Positions 11,690 through 23,046 of a DNA stretch of 64,000 nt are shown piece by piece. A model generated the notes under the pieces. The model saw only the letters and a program-made list of their open reading frames with translations. It had not been told where the DNA came from and ran no database searches. A program made the position numbers and the translations under genes. Origin of the DNA: Dermatophagoides farinae (Eukaryota; Arthropoda; Arachnida; Sarcoptiformes; Pyroglyphidae); contig NW_027461520.1 in NCBI RefSeq assembly GCF_024713945.1, positions 1 through 64,000 on the forward strand, read 5' to 3'. Numbering within the stretch: the first letter of the stretch is position 1; each line of letters starts with the position of its first letter.

Positions 11690-13066
11690 ATGGAAAATAA
11701 CATACAAAATCTAACATTTCTAAACGCAACAAAATCACAGTTGTCTTTTACCAACAAAGTTTGTCAGTCAAAGCCGTCGATCGAAGTTTATGCTGAACCA
11801 ACATCAATTTTTGATAAGTTAGACTCCAAAAAAATACTAGTATCCAGTCAATACCGTGAATTTAACAATGAGTAAGTTATAAAAATTAATTATTTTAGAT
11901 TTATTGAACACGTTAGAACTGTTTTAAATACAGCTATGATGATCGGAGGGGACGAGAAACTCGTCGCTGAAATGTTTCGATCATTTGAAGTAAATATAGA
12001 AAATCACAGTAATCTGATCAAGACCGGTTTTTATTCAAGTATAAATGTGTTTGTCAAACCAAAATTGAGAGAAGCGTTTATCGAACTAAACAAACAGAAA
12101 AAATGGTGTTTGCGTAAATATTCCTATGCTACATTTCACGAAGCAAGACAACTCGTCAATAGGTCATATGCGCTTGCTGCGGCTAACAGTGTGAAACTGA
12201 TTACATTCGACGGTGACGACACGTTATACCACGCTGGGCATAATTTTACAGAAGAAAAAATAGCTGAACGAATTGCAGCTCTTATTAATCGCGACATTTT
12301 TGTCGCTATTGTGTCAGCAGTTAATTATGGTAGCAACGAAGCTTTTTACGAAACTAGAATATCAAACTTGATAAATGTAATCAATGAAAAAACATCTTTC
12401 AATACTTTCTTAAGAAGTAATTTCATGTTTATCGCCGGACAAGCTGCTGAATTTTTCCGTTTGGATGAGTCTGGAAAATTGAAGCATGTACAATCCATTG
12501 ATATAAGCATGGCGTATTGTGAAAAATCCTACAACGGAAATGCTGACGATTGGAAAGATTTGCTTAACACAGCGGCCGAAGAACTTCAACTAGCGATTGA
12601 AGAATTTGGGCTTAAGGCCAAAATCATCAAAAAAAAACGTTCTGTAGGAATCGTACCTGACGACAAGAATACTTTAAAAACAACCCGATTGACGTGTGAA
12701 ATATTAAACGAACTGTCAGAACGAATCAGTTTGCTCTCCAAATGCGTTAGGTTCGAGCAGATTCCATGCTGCGTGTTTAATAGCAATTTTGACGTGTGGA
12801 TAGATATTGGGAATAAAGCCATTGGTATTTCTTTTTTGCAAAATTTGCTCAAGCTATCGCCATCACAAACTATGCACATAGGTGATCAATTCAATCGAAA
12901 CGGCAACGACGCATATGCAACCTTGGTAGCTACGTGTATCTGGGTGATTAACCCTACCGAAACTAGAAATATTCTCAAAACGCTTTGTAATCAAATCAAG
13001 GATAGAACTGTGCAAACGTTCTATTCAAGCAACCTAATCAACGGAGAATCTGAAACTATTATCTGA
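11690..13066 (+). CDS. ISN1: IMP-specific 5'-nucleotidase (ISN1 family)
   Basis: Two exons (11690-11871 and 11899-13066) give 449 aa. The HAD-type core starts KLITFDGDDTLYHAG, the ISN1-specific form of the DxDxT nucleophile motif, preceded by the family block FVKPKLREAF...WCLRKYSYATFHEAR. Downstream are GLKAKII, CVFNSNFDVWIDIGNK (the family's conserved NGG/DVWVDIGNK-like region) and THIGDQF-like MHIGDQFNRNGND. ISN1 dephosphorylates IMP to inosine in the purine salvage/degradation pathway and is found in fungi and some protists but not animals. The first exon contributes 60 residues, so annotating only the second exon would truncate the N-terminus. Clean frame. Confidence 0.9.
11872..11898 (+). 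other. Spliceosomal mini-intron, 27 nt (ISN1)
   Basis: GTAAGT to TTTTAG. Unspliced it puts TAA in frame one codon into the intron; removing it joins FNNE to FIEHVRTVL in the frame of the nucleotidase. Confidence 0.85.
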
Positions 13067-13196
13067 TAAAATTGTTTTATGAGTAAATGCTGTTTTTTAT
13101 AATTTAATTTTAATTATACGTGTTGCAGATCCAGATTTGTTATTCTGCGCGTTTACTTATTAGATCAGACAATCGGTCTAAATAATTTGTACAACA

Positions 13197-13937
13197 ATGA
13201 ACTTTAAAGCTAAACAGCTGTTCGGATCGTATTCATTAAAGAGTGTATGTTTTTCGATCTTAGTAATTTTATAGGGTTGTTATGCTGCTTCGTTATATAA
13301 GACGCTATTAGGAATTTTTTTGTTCGTCACGCTCAAGATTATACGACCTGATCTCTTAATAATTGGAATTTACATTTTGGTGTTTACTGGTCTTATGATG
13401 CTGGTTGGCTTAGGAGCAACATATAAAGAAAGCCAAAAAGCTATGATTGCATTTCTAATTTTAATGGTGATATCCAACATTGTAGAGATGTTATTTTATA
13501 TTGATTATTTCAAAATAGCAACGATTTTGCCTAAACCAAAGCATAAAATTACTCTCGTAAATATGAAGCCCATTGAATCCCAAGCAAACGGTCAAACAAT
13601 ATTGCAAAACACAAGAAAATCATCGTTAATAACTAACCCAGCAACTCATCCATTGCTATCGACTGGTGCTAGCTCTGTAATGGTGCATAGTCAGTCTCAT
13701 CCGCTAAAGACAGAAAGTTTGCACATAGTAAACCATGGCGTAAACCCTTTACAAACGCATGGAATTGTGAATAATAGTCAAATTGTTAAAAATGATACTC
13801 ACAATGAACTCCATACAGCACAAGTAAATACTGATCAGAACAAATCGTCTCCCAGTAGTCTTTCTCAAACAATAACAAATTTGCTATCAGCCCAGAAAAT
13901 GGAACATCAGACACCCGTCTCTACGTACGTTATATAA
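13197..13937 (+). CDS. Small multi-pass membrane protein with disordered tail
   Basis: Exons 13197-13244 and 13275-13937 give 236 aa. The open frame alone lacks an ATG at its start; the 30-nt intron supplies MNFKAKQLFGSYSLKS upstream. Residues about 17-110 hold three hydrophobic segments (YKTLLGIFLFV; IIGIYILVFTGLMMLVGLGA; MIAFLILMVISNIVEMLFYI), the rest is a Ser/Thr/Gln/His-rich tail. The G-C-Y entry and the spacing of helices resemble LAPTM/tetraspan-like lysosomal or vesicle proteins, but this is only a likeness. Function unknown. Confidence 0.65.
13245..13274 (+). other. Spliceosomal mini-intron, 30 nt
   Basis: GTATGT to TTATAG between SLKS and GCYAAS, phase 0. It explains why the downstream frame has no ATG of its own. 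Confidence 0.75.
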
Positions 13938-13991
13938 AAATGTAATTTTAATAACAGAAGCACTAATGAAAACAAATCACCAGAAATTGCT

Positions 13992-14274
13992 ATGGTTTCC
14001 ATCAAACAATCGTTAAAGTCACGTATGTTTACAAATTCATTAATCTTTAGATATAAAATTGATTTTTGCAATCAATATTCTAATTTGCAATTTGTTTGCT
14101 TGGTATTTCAGTTATATAGTGCTGTCTTTTACATTGAACAAGTGGTAAGTTAACACTGTGTCGTAAAATCTCGATAGCCAAAACTATGAAAATATTGACG
14201 AATTGCCCGATCAATTCGTTCCATTGTTAGATGATCATCTTTCCAATTTGAAAGCGTCTGAATTAGACCTCTGA
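13992..14274 (+). CDS. Cryptic 73-aa single-pass membrane protein, three exons
   Basis: No single reading frame shows this gene. Exons 13992-14022, 14051-14144 and 14178-14274 (31+94+97 nt) join into 74 codons with ATG and TGA. The product begins MVSIKQSLKSHIKL, has one long hydrophobic span (about residues 14-38, IFAINILICNLFAWYF and following), and ends in an acidic tail with ENIDELPDQF and LLDDHLSNL. Both introns match the GTANGT...AG, about 30-nt pattern of the other genes here, and both junctions are frame-consistent, which is unlikely by chance. Family not recognised; small ER or mitochondrial membrane-complex subunits have this size. It lies between the multi-pass protein and LysRS on the same strand. 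Confidence 0.6.
14023..14050 (+). other. Spliceosomal mini-intron, 28 nt
   Basis: GTATGT to CTTTAG, first intron of the cryptic 73-aa gene, splitting a CAT codon after its first base. Confidence 0.6.
14145..14177 (+). other. Spliceosomal mini-intron, 33 nt
   Basis: GTAAGT to CGATAG, second intron of the cryptic 73-aa gene, splitting a TGC codon after its second base. Confidence 0.6.
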
Positions 14275-14436
14275 TGTTATTTAGCTGTATTTAAAAAAGG
14301 ATATTTTCTTCTAACATAACTGGCGGAATTTTTATTTTAATAAAATTAAAAGCAATAATTAACTAAATAAAGAAGAAGAAATATCAAAAAACGCAAAATT
14401 TTTGGAATAGAATAGGCACTAACCAAACACTTAATT

Positions 14437-16026
14437 ATGTCAAAAACAAAAAAAGTAGATACAGTAGAGCCTGAGGCAAACGAAGCAGAAACTTTCAATT
14501 ATTACAAAGAACGATGCAAATATTCTGAGTCGCTAGACAGATCAGTTGCTTACCCCCATAAATTTGCGTGTTCAATTTCAATTCCGCAATTCATTGAGAA
14601 ATATGACTACTTATCTGTCGAAGAGCGTCTCAACGATGTTACTGAAACAGTTGCAGGTAGAGTCATGCGAATTGCTGGTTCATCCAATAAACTAGCATTT
14701 TTCGATCTCGTGATGGATGGCAAGAAGTTACAAGTCTTTGCGGACGCTCGCGAGTTCAATCACGGCGTTGAAGCATTTATCGATGTGAAAAACAAAATCC
14801 ATAGAGGAGATATTATTGGTATTACCGGTATTCCAGCGAGAACGAAACGTGGTGAACTGAGCATTTATTTGAAGGACGTTGCGATATTGTCTCATTGTTT
14901 GCACATGTTGCCTAAGCCACAATACGGTTTAAAAGATCCTGAAGTACGATTTAGAAAGCGTTATTTAGATTTAATAATCAACACAAGCGTGAGAGACTCA
15001 TTTGTTATTAGATCTAAAGTTCTCCAACACATTCGCAAATATCTCACAGAGCGCGAGTTTTTAGAAGTCGAAACCCCGTTGATGAACCAAATCCCAGGTG
15101 GAGCAAATGCAAAACCATTTGTAACTTATCACAATTATTTGAATTTGCAGTTATACATGCGAATTGCGCCTGAACTTTACTTGAAACAACTTGTCATTGG
15201 TGGTTTGAGCCGCGTGTTCGAAATTGGAAAAAACTTCCGAAACGAAGCGATTGACTTGACGCACAATCCTGAGTTTACTGCAGTCGAATTTTACATGGCT
15301 TTCGCAGATGTCCATGACATGTTGAAAATGACCGAAGATATGGTTAGTACGCTCGTTAAAGAGGTCACTGGAAGTTATGTGATCACATACAACCCCGAAG
15401 GTCTTGAAAAACCAGCTGTAGAAATAGACTTTACTCCTCCTTGGAAGACTCTTTCATTTGTGGGTGAAATAGAAAAACAAATAAACGCAGCCATTCCTCG
15501 GCCGCTCGAGAGTGACGAAGCCGTGAACTTTATGATTAATGTTTGCAATAAATATGACATTGAACTTCCATCTCCTGCAACAAGTTGCAAGTTGTTGGAT
15601 AAACTCTGCGCTCACTTCGTTGAGTCACAATGCCACAACCCAACATTTATAATTGATCACCCACAACTCATGTCCCCTTTAGCAAAATGGCACAGATCTA
15701 ATTCTGAGTTTGCTGAACGTGGGGAACTCTTTGTACTTGGACGCGAGCTTGCCAACTTTTACACAGAACTCAACGACCCTAAAACGCAATACGAGTGCTT
15801 TTTAAAACAAGCACAAGACAAGGCGAAAGGTGACGACGAAGCTTGTTTTATGGACAAAGATTATTGTGTAGCACTTGAGTACGGACTTCCGCCAACTGGT
15901 GGTTGGGGTTTGGGTATCGATAGGCTAATAATGTTTTTATCAAACCATTACAACATCAAAGAAGTTATTGCTTTTCCTGCGATGAGACCGATAAAAAAAA
16001 ACTTGGCGGCGCCAGAACAAGCATAA
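14437..16026 (+). CDS. KARS: Lysyl-tRNA synthetase, class II (LysRS)
   Basis: 529 aa, intronless, eukaryotic cytosolic type. N-terminal OB-fold anticodon-binding domain (about 70-185, with GRVMRIAGSSNKLAFFDL), then the class II core: motif 1 region EVETPLMNQIPGGANAKPF (from about residue 209), motif 2 FRNEAIDLTHNPEFTAVEFY (about 267-287), motif 3 GGWGLGIDRLIMFL (about 487-501). It charges tRNA-Lys with lysine at the expense of ATP. The highly charged N-terminal tRNA-binding extension of animal enzymes is short here (about 35 residues). No mitochondrial targeting sequence stands out. ATG 14437 is preceded by an A-rich leader. Confidence 0.97.
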   Translation: MSKTKKVDTVEPEANEAETFNYYKERCKYSESLDRSVAYPHKFACSISIPQFIEKYDYLSVEERLNDVTETVAGRVMRIAGSSNKLAFFDLVMDGKKLQVFADAREFNHGVEAFIDVKNKIHRGDIIGITGIPARTKRGELSIYLKDVAILSHCLHMLPKPQYGLKDPEVRFRKRYLDLIINTSVRDSFVIRSKVLQHIRKYLTEREFLEVETPLMNQIPGGANAKPFVTYHNYLNLQLYMRIAPELYLKQLVIGGLSRVFEIGKNFRNEAIDLTHNPEFTAVEFYMAFADVHDMLKMTEDMVSTLVKEVTGSYVITYNPEGLEKPAVEIDFTPPWKTLSFVGEIEKQINAAIPRPLESDEAVNFMINVCNKYDIELPSPATSCKLLDKLCAHFVESQCHNPTFIIDHPQLMSPLAKWHRSNSEFAERGELFVLGRELANFYTELNDPKTQYECFLKQAQDKAKGDDEACFMDKDYCVALEYGLPPTGGWGLGIDRLIMFLSNHYNIKEVIAFPAMRPIKKNLAAPEQA

Positions 16027-16215
16027 GAGTTAGTTAGTTTTTTTGTTTCATATTTTATTGATTATGCATGTACAATTTGAATGCGAATGGTTTTCGTTAA
16101 ATTTGCTAGGAGGAAGTTAAATATGTAACATATTTATCAATAATACCGGTAGCAAATCGATAATAATGTATATAGAAAAGAAGTAATAAAAAGATTAAAT
16201 TAACAGAGTCATAAT

Positions 16216-17379
16216 TTATGCATTAACTTTTTGTCTCTTAGAACTAGGACCGTAGAAAATACGTTTTTCTTCAGAAGTTTGGAATCTACCGTGACCAATC
16301 TTAGAAGCAGTGTCGATGAATTTAAGTTCAACTTCTTCTAAAGCTTTACGGTTGGTGTTAACGATGATGGGCTTGCGTAAAGTAATTACTCTCTTACGAG
16401 GTCCAGCTACAGTTCCTTTAATCATCAAGAAGTTGTTCTTGACAATACCGTAGTGAGGGAAACCACCCATTGGAGTGATAGACTTTTCAGTGATATCACA
16501 GCTAGTGGTGGCGTTACTAGCGTCGTCACCATTACCAATTCTGTATATCTTCTTGTTCATTTCGGTTCTGTGATGGTAACCCATTTGACCGCGTCTAGCT
16601 ACTTGGAACTGGACACGAGCTGGATGCCATGCACCGATACAAGCTACCTTACGTAAACCACGGTGCGTTTTTCTAGGAAGTCTTGTGACACCCCATCGCT
16701 TGATGACACCTTGAGTACCTTTACCCTTGTTAATGGAAATGGTGTCAATATTTTCGTTAGTTTCAAAGACAGAGTTAACTGAAACGGGTTTTTCGAAAAG
16801 ACCAAGAGCAAAGTCTACTTTGTCGGAAATTGAGCCACCGTTAACTTGGATTTCATTGATGTGTGCTTTCTTTACACCAACTGGAGTGAGACTTGGCTGA
16901 GTGTGCGCAATGACTCGGACGACAGAACATTTGTCTTTGATGAGCTTGATAGTTTCTTCTTTAGAAATAGCTCGCTTTTCATAGTTGGTAAAAGCCTTTT
17001 TCTTGGAAGTGTACCACTTCTTGTAGAATCTTCTTCGGAATTCATCAGAAAGGTGGTCAGCCCAAAGAGTCTTAATAGGCTTAAGCCCGCGTGGGGTTTC
17101 GATGTAGCCAACTAAACCAACAACGTACATGTCAGGAGTTTCAATGATAGTAACAGCTTCAACGACGTCTTTTTTGTGGAGGTTTGAACCTGGTCTGTTG
17201 ATTTCACGAACAACGTGGGTCATGCCAGCTTTGTATCCCATGAAAGCAGTGAGGTGGCAAGGCTTACTTGCATTGTCAGCTGGAAAAGCCTTTATACGTC
17301 CGTGACCTCGTCGGCATCTTTTTTTGGGTAAGAAACCTAGGGAACCGTGTCTGGGTGATTCAAACTTTCTATGAGACAT
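16216..17379 (-). CDS. RPL3: 60S ribosomal protein L3 (uL3)
   Basis: 387 aa, the usual eukaryotic length. Begins [20 protein letters not shown] and carries [15 protein letters not shown], the central [39 protein letters not shown] and the [14 protein letters not shown] block containing the conserved His region near the peptidyl-transferase centre. uL3 is among the first proteins assembled on 25S/28S rRNA. Single exon, clean frame, with a CTACCTTACTAG-type leader just before the ATG. Codon use is more regular than in neighbouring hypothetical genes, as expected for a highly expressed gene. Confidence 0.97.
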   Translation of the reverse strand: MSHRKFESPRHGSLGFLPKKRCRRGHGRIKAFPADNASKPCHLTAFMGYKAGMTHVVREINRPGSNLHKKDVVEAVTIIETPDMYVVGLVGYIETPRGLKPIKTLWADHLSDEFRRRFYKKWYTSKKKAFTNYEKRAISKEETIKLIKDKCSVVRVIAHTQPSLTPVGVKKAHINEIQVNGGSISDKVDFALGLFEKPVSVNSVFETNENIDTISINKGKGTQGVIKRWGVTRLPRKTHRGLRKVACIGAWHPARVQFQVARRGQMGYHHRTEMNKKIYRIGNGDDASNATTSCDITEKSITPMGGFPHYGIVKNNFLMIKGTVAGPRKRVITLRKPIIVNTNRKALEEVELKFIDTASKIGHGRFQTSEEKRIFYGPSSKRQKVNA

Positions 17380-17607
17380 TTTTTCTAGTAAGGTAGAATA
17401 TTAATTCGCAATTATTTTTGAATATAGACAGAAACGGATGAAATGTTATATTCGTCTATAGCAAATTATAAGCTTATATTTCAATTAACTCTTATTTATT
17501 TTTGAATATTTCGAACTATAACGTGTGTTGCAGTCCGCTTTAACAAGTTATTCAAGTAATTTAAAACAATAATTTTGACTTTGAAAATTATTGTTTTTTA
17601 TTATTTT

Positions 17608-17941
17608 TCAGCGTGATGGAATTTCTACAATCTCTGGTTCCTTATTTCCATGCTTTTTAATTGCTTCTCTTATCTGATCAGCTGCCTGAAAAAATATATT
17701 TGGGTTAGCACGTACGCTTTTGCTGATGATAATAATTGAAATTTCTTTTCGCTTCACGAAAGCATTAAAACATTCTTCAATTTCAACGGTTTTGGTGTCT
17801 AAAATAGCTTGGTAGTAGCAACGTACCTTTATCACATATAAAAAAGTTTTTTTCATTATTTTTTTTTTCGCCTATCCCTGTAAGTAAAAAGCCTGCTACA
17901 GTTTCAGAGTCTCCAATCAACGCAATAGTATTTTGATTCAT
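17608..17941 (-). CDS. VMA7: V-type ATPase subunit F
   Basis: Two exons (17941-17827 and 17798-17608) give 101 aa; subunit F is normally 110-125. Exon 1 holds the family signature IALIGDSETVAGFLLTGIGE; exon 2 holds TVEIEECFNAFVKRKEISII and the C-terminal PEIVEIPSR. Subunit F sits on the central rotor stalk of the V1 sector and couples ATP hydrolysis to rotation for acidifying vacuole and endosomes. ATG 17941 is the first Met directly before the signature; upstream codons in frame are not conserved. Without removing the 28-nt intron the two halves lie in different frames. Confidence 0.88.
17799..17826 (-). other. Spliceosomal mini-intron, 28 nt (VMA7)
   Basis: On the minus strand GTACGT to TTTTAG. 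Splicing joins ICDK to DTKTVEIEE, restoring the continuous subunit F sequence. Confidence 0.88.
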
Positions 17942-18075
17942 ATTTCCGTTATAATGTACTAGCCGATTAAAAAATTTTTTTGGTGAGTAGTGTGAGTTAA
18001 ATTGATCAAACAACACTTGAGGAAATATCAAAATATTAAATAGATTAAAAAATAAATTTACAGTCACAATTAGCA

Positions 18076-19699
18076 TTACTGTGGAAAAAAAGATTGGAAC
18101 GTTAGTTCTGATGTTAAGAAAGGGTCATAATACATTATGATATTTTCATGCATTGACCAAACAACATTTCCTTCACTTGATGGAACAGTTGCTGGCCAAG
18201 ATTTGTGTTTAAGTTTGCACATGAGTGCATTTTCCGCATTATTGATATTTTTTTTTGCCGATAAGTCATCCATAACTTTTTTCTTGATAAGATTGCTTTT
18301 ATATGTTATACACCAATGGTCGTGATGTGGTTTTACTGACGGCTTTGAAAAAATTTTAAAAACCTGCAACGGGTCAAACAGCTCTTCTTCGATCTTGACC
18401 CAGGCTTGTTCGCATGCGTAAATCCATAAGTTATGAACAAACTTTGTGTTTTCGCTGCAAATGGATCTCGCCCGTTCTGTTGACATAGAAGGTCGGACGA
18501 CAATTACGTGGGTTACTTCATCGCTAAGCGTGTCAACAACTTTGGCACCCATTCCAGTTAATTTTTGCGTGTTAATCCATACATTGTCAAGCATTCCGTA
18601 CTGACTGACTTGGTCTGAGCGATGATACCCCGACAGAAAGACTACGCAGTCAGACAAAATAGTTTGGTAGATGTTTTTTAGGATTTTGGGAAGTGAACAA
18701 GCGATATTGGCGGATGAATATTTTTGATAACGAGCGTGTGCTTCTTCTAACAAATTCGCAAGAAAATAGAGTTGTCGATCATAATCTAAAACGTTAGTGA
18801 TGTTATGATAGCTTAAATCATTGTTTTTGCTGGTGTTATTGGAGGTGTTGGGAAAGAAGCTGTTGGCAGCCGCAGTAGGAAATTTGGCTTTTTGGTTGAG
18901 CGCGATTGATTCACGCAACACATCTAGATAATCATAATAATTAGATTTGATTATGTTTGGATACAATGAGGACGACCAAACATCTGTGCGATCATCCACT
19001 ATTAACAATTTATCTTGCACATCAATATTTTTGAACAACTTTTTTATATCTTTTTTATCGTCTAAGGCATTATCTGGGTTTCTGGCTGCCACTCTAAAAA
19101 AATGAAATATCACATTTAAGTGTTACTTTGACTTACCGATTTTTGAATATTGTTCGATCTGAGTCTAAGAGACTTAGCACAATATCAGAGTATTCTGGTG
19201 TAGCGTTAGTAGACACAGACAGCCTGAAATACTTATTTGCTACTCGTAAGAACTGGTGAACCCCAGGCCGTAATTTGATGTAGTATAAACTGTCTGGTAA
19301 TCTAGCAATCTTAAATTTGAAATATTCGTCGTACTTAAATAAACTCGAAAACGAAGGAAATTCGATGTTCAAGTTATAGATCCTTGACTGATTGATCGTA
19401 TGAATCAGGGTGTTATCCAGGTCTAACACCAACTCAAGCTTAGAATTCACGTGAGTTACGGGCAGCCTGGGAATAAGCGCTGGGATAATCACTTCTGACT
19501 TTTTCTGCTGTTCATATTTCCTCGCTTCCAAAGAAAAAAAAGAATAAGGAGAATAAACGTTGCTGCTAGAATTGTTCCACACATCTATATCGGAAAAGGA
19601 GCATGTATCTTCACCTAACACTTCACTGAAAACTTTGCGAAAATTATTTGCAGTAATTTTGCCTGAAGTGTCGATGATTGCATGGTCATAGAATATCAT
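18076..19699 (-). CDS. FCP1: RNA polymerase II CTD phosphatase FCP1
   Basis: Two exons (19699-19137, 19093-18076) give 526 aa. FCPH domain: LVLDLDNTLIHT with the DxDxT nucleophile (residues 93-97), KLRPGVHQFLR, SVSTNATPEYSDIVL, then after the intron LLIVDDRTDVW. The FCP1 spacer DYDRQLYFLANLLEEAHARY precedes a BRCT domain (VVFLSGYHR...THVIVV...VHNLWIYACEQAW). FCP1 removes Ser2/Ser5 phosphates from the Rpb1 C-terminal repeats for polymerase recycling. Shorter than animal FCP1 because the acidic TFIIF-binding tail is missing. The N-terminal biotinyl-like segment is also reduced. Clean frame outside the intron. Confidence 0.93.
19094..19136 (-). other. Spliceosomal intron, 43 nt (FCP1)
   Basis: On the minus strand GTAAGT to TTTTTTTAG. 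It splits an Arg codon (CG|A) and joins RTIFKNR to VAARNPDN, matching the F-x-x-R(V) stretch of FCP1 proteins. Confidence 0.9.
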
Positions 19700-19837
19700 T
19701 AAAGAAAAAAGTTTTTCGCTTTATTGTAAAAAACCGACTGCAAGGCCTACTAACTAAGGCACTTATAGATGAAAAATATTTTATAGCTCCTCAATTGTAA
19801 AAATGAAGCATAAAAATATTAAGACAATTAAAACTAA

Positions 19838-20352
19838 ATGCAACCCTTATTTAATTTAAAAGTAAAGCAAAAAAAAATCAACGATATCTCGGTTGAATCT
19901 TGACAAAAAAACAGAACCCCTATCTGCCCCAAATGTAAACTCAGGCTCAAATTTTGAAAACCAGTTTGAATTTAACTCAAAATCCGAATCTGATGATAAC
20001 AATCAGACAATTACACCGTTATGCAGCATTAAACAAGTTTCAGTTAGCTCTCAAGCTGAAAGCGAACTTCAAGACAAAATTCAATTTATAAATAAAATTA
20101 TTAGCAGAGAGCCGCTGAAAATCAGCAGACCGAACCTAACTCAAAAAACCGATCAGGGCGTCTAAGTATATAGACACTTTAAAAAAAAAAAATCTGTTGC
20201 GAAAAAAAATTCAAGAACATATCAGTGAGTCGATTCAAACGTCAAAAATCACTAAAGACGATGGTGTCAAAATTTTTTGAAACCGACTCATATAAAAAAA
20301 GTAAAATAGAGCGAATAAAACATTTAAAAGAAGCTGCGGAAAACTGCAAATA
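19838..20352 (+). CDS. Small basic hypothetical protein, frame-broken
   Basis: From ATG 19838 (MQPLFNLKVKQKK) to TAA 20352, about 170 aa once three one-base breaks are allowed: the A9 run near 19873, a GGG near 20157 and a T6 run near 20277. The product has a Ser/Asn/Gln-rich N-terminal half and a Lys/Glu-rich helical C-terminal half (RKKIQEHISESIQ; KSKIERIKHLKEAAENCK). No family recognised. First gene of the ragged block; it is divergent from FCP1 with about 140 bp between starts. Confidence 0.4.
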
Positions 20353-20548
20353 AATAATTTGTAATCTTGTTTTAAGATTATTAAAGTTTTCATAAATTGC
20401 TTTTACATAATTTTCAAATCAGCAATTCAAATTGTTCTAAATTTTTGTTATTTAATGTAACTGTTCAAATAACATATAATTCCTTATACTATTTATTTAG
20501 TTATCATTATTCTGACTTCTACCATTATAATACAGCTTTTTTACACAT

Positions 20549-22497
20549 ATGTCGAAAAAGAAACCCACAAGACAAGAAATTAATATAAATGAAATTGTCG
20601 AAAATGCGTACTCGGTCCTGTACGAGTACGGAATTACGAAAGAATATTTATACACAATTGTTTCAGACTGCAAGAATGATGTTTCATTGGTAACCGAACG
20701 CATGAATGAAATGCTATTAGATACTATTGAAAATGCACAAGACTGGAAAGTGGTGTCTAGTTCAAAAAGCCATAAAAAAAGTTCTAATTTAAATACGGAA
20801 AACGATACCAAGCTTTCAGATAAATCAACTATTAATTTAAAACAACAAAACGTTACGATCTAGAAAACCGCGTACGCTTAAAAACAGCAAGTCTCCTATT
20901 TACACAAACAAAACAACAGATACATCGTTCGGATTCGACGATAAACGTATCGTACAAATATAAAAAAGATAAACGCCAAAAGAAAACGCTCCTGGCAAAA
21001 AGAGAAAAATGTTACAGTACAGCAAAGGAACATCACCATTAAATAATCCGTCTTCTTCACTCGATTTCAATCAAACTGTGGAGAATAATGACGTTGAAAT
21101 GGAGAATAGTGCTGCTGCTAAATTTTAATGAAGAGAATCTCGACGACGCTAAACCAAAGCAAAACCACTTGTCGAGCGCTAGTACAACTTGTGTAAACTA
21201 CGCGCAAGCTGCATCCAATGCGAATAAAATCGCTCAATCTATTAAAAAGAATAATTCGACATCTGTTTAAATCAACAGACAACCAAATGCAAAAGGAAAA
21301 AACCGATAAATCTGACAGTAAGTCATGGGCTGAAAGGATAAAAAACTCAAATACAACAGTTGCAAAAACAGTTTCAAGCAATGAAGAAAGCAACACAATC
21401 AACACTAAGGAAAACTCTTTTTTAAAGGCAGAAAATTTCTCCGCCAACTACAGAGAATCAAGCAACAAAACATTCAATATAACATGTAGCGAATCTGAAT
21501 CAATAAAAAAATCTGATGAGTCGGAAAAAAACTCCGGTCCCACCGAAATTCGTGATAGTAAACCATTTGCAACGTCTACATCCCCAACACAGAGCAAATA
21601 GACAACGAGTCGCTTGAGTTCATGCAACACTCAATCGCAAAGTTAAAAACAAAAGAACAAACAATACCAGTCACTCAAAACAAAAAAAAAAAGCCACTAA
21701 CATACAGTATGTCGCAAACGAACAACGAGCTAACAACCTAAGTCCGTACGATCTTCCGACTTTAGGCCGCTCAAAAAGAATGCAGCGCGTTTCGACAAAC
21801 AATAGTGCCAGCTTCTACGAAGTACCTAACCTAGGCTGTGTAGAAAGACCTATACCACATGTCCACAACCCGCACTACTTCAATCGGATGGCTCACGCAA
21901 GCGCTGCACAAATGTATACCAGCCCGAGAAACAACAACATTAAAGACAACTATTATTCTAGGTATAATCCTATAGATAGTTCGTTTGCCGTTGACAACTA
22001 CGAACAATTTATCATGGAAGGTCAAAAGCTTCAGCGCAATAACCAGCCCGTAGATTCAGCAAATGTTAATTCCGTTAACTCAATTTACGGTATTAACGAG
22101 CCTCATTTGATAAACGCAAGAAACCAGCCAATTATAAACGGACCTGGATCAATATTTTGCGATTATCCTACTGCTGAGCCAATGAAAAAACTGGGTCAGA
22201 ATCAACCCGAGAAACAACTACGCGAACGCCCAGATGCCACAGTACTACATGCCAGACCTAATGAGCGACCACAAACCGTTTTATGCCGAGTTTGCAACTC
22301 GAAGACATAAATATATAGATTCAGCGCAACAACAGCAGCCTATTTTCTGCAACGCGTACAGAGACTGCCAAACTCAGCCTACATTTGACGGCAACGCACA
22401 AACTAGATATAGCCATGGAACGCGTTCAGATGAAGAACAACCTAAACAAGATTTTTCTCAAGTAAAAACAAGCAAGAATAAAAAAAATGTTTACTGA
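20549..22497 (+). CDS. CUE-domain protein with long disordered region (Def1-like?), frame-broken
   Basis: ATG 20549 opens MSKKKPTRQEININEIVENA. Residues about 10-50 resemble a CUE/UBA ubiquitin-binding helical bundle (YGITKEYLYTIVSDCKNDVS). The rest, to 22497, is one disordered protein rich in Ser, Asn, Gln, Tyr and Pro, with NYAQAASNANKIAQ and KSWAERIKNSN. Single-base breaks near 20860, 20960, 21125 (T4), 21267 (T3), 21582 (C4), 21718 (A3) and 22213 (A3) separate pieces that otherwise read through without stops. An N-terminal CUE followed by a Gln-rich tail is the architecture of yeast Def1, the RNA polymerase II degradation factor, but low complexity makes that assignment weak. Confidence 0.4.
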
Positions 22498-22561
22498 AAA
22501 CATAAACTTTAATAAAGTAAAAATATAACAGTTGTTCCTTTTGTATTTTAAAGAAACGTAT

Positions 22562-22932
22562 CTAACAATTTTCATTTAAATCTATATCAGAATCAGTAAT
22601 TGATTCGTCATCAGACTGCGAGTCTTCTTCATTCAAATGCCCGACAGTTTGTTCTCTTGATCGTTGCGGGTCTATGGAGGATTCAGAAATAATAGCGTTG
22701 TATGCTGTTAAATCGTTTTCTGCAAGGCTTTGGTATAAATTCCAGATTTTTTCAGCTACTTCTAAGTCCGAGTTGTCTTCAATATTGCAGTTGAAATCTT
22801 CGATGAAAATATTCCAAAAATAGTTTTCTAGTTTTTTCTTGAGATTTGACTAAGCCGTTCGCAAAAAAAATTTTAAACGTCATCAAGCATTTTTTCTTTT
22901 CTTCTTGGCGCTGTTTCTGCCTCCCCATTCAT
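22562..22932 (-). CDS. Tsr2-like pre-rRNA processing factor, frame-broken
   Basis: On the minus strand from ATG 22932 (MNGEAETAPRRKEKMLDD). The C-terminal half reads FWNIFIEDFNCNIEDNSDLEVAEKIWNLYQSL when written in two adjoining blocks: FWNIFIEDFNCNIEDNSD and LEVAEKIWNLY. This matches the Tsr2 pattern of FN-x-VEDGS-x-x-VA-x-x-I-x-x-LY, ending in an acidic tail (EEDSQSDDES). Tsr2 escorts eS26 into pre-40S particles. Breaks lie near 22877 and 22840. The WGG motif of many Tsr2 proteins is not visible. Tail-to-tail with the CUE-type gene, 65 bp apart. Confidence 0.4.
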
Positions 22933-23046
22933 GATAAACCGCTAGCTGCAGTGCTGTCCACAGTCAAAGATGTGTGTTACTGCTTTTTCGAAAAGAGCCT
23001 TGTTTTCAGTACTTAGTTTTTTCATGCAGGCCAGCTTTTCATAATA

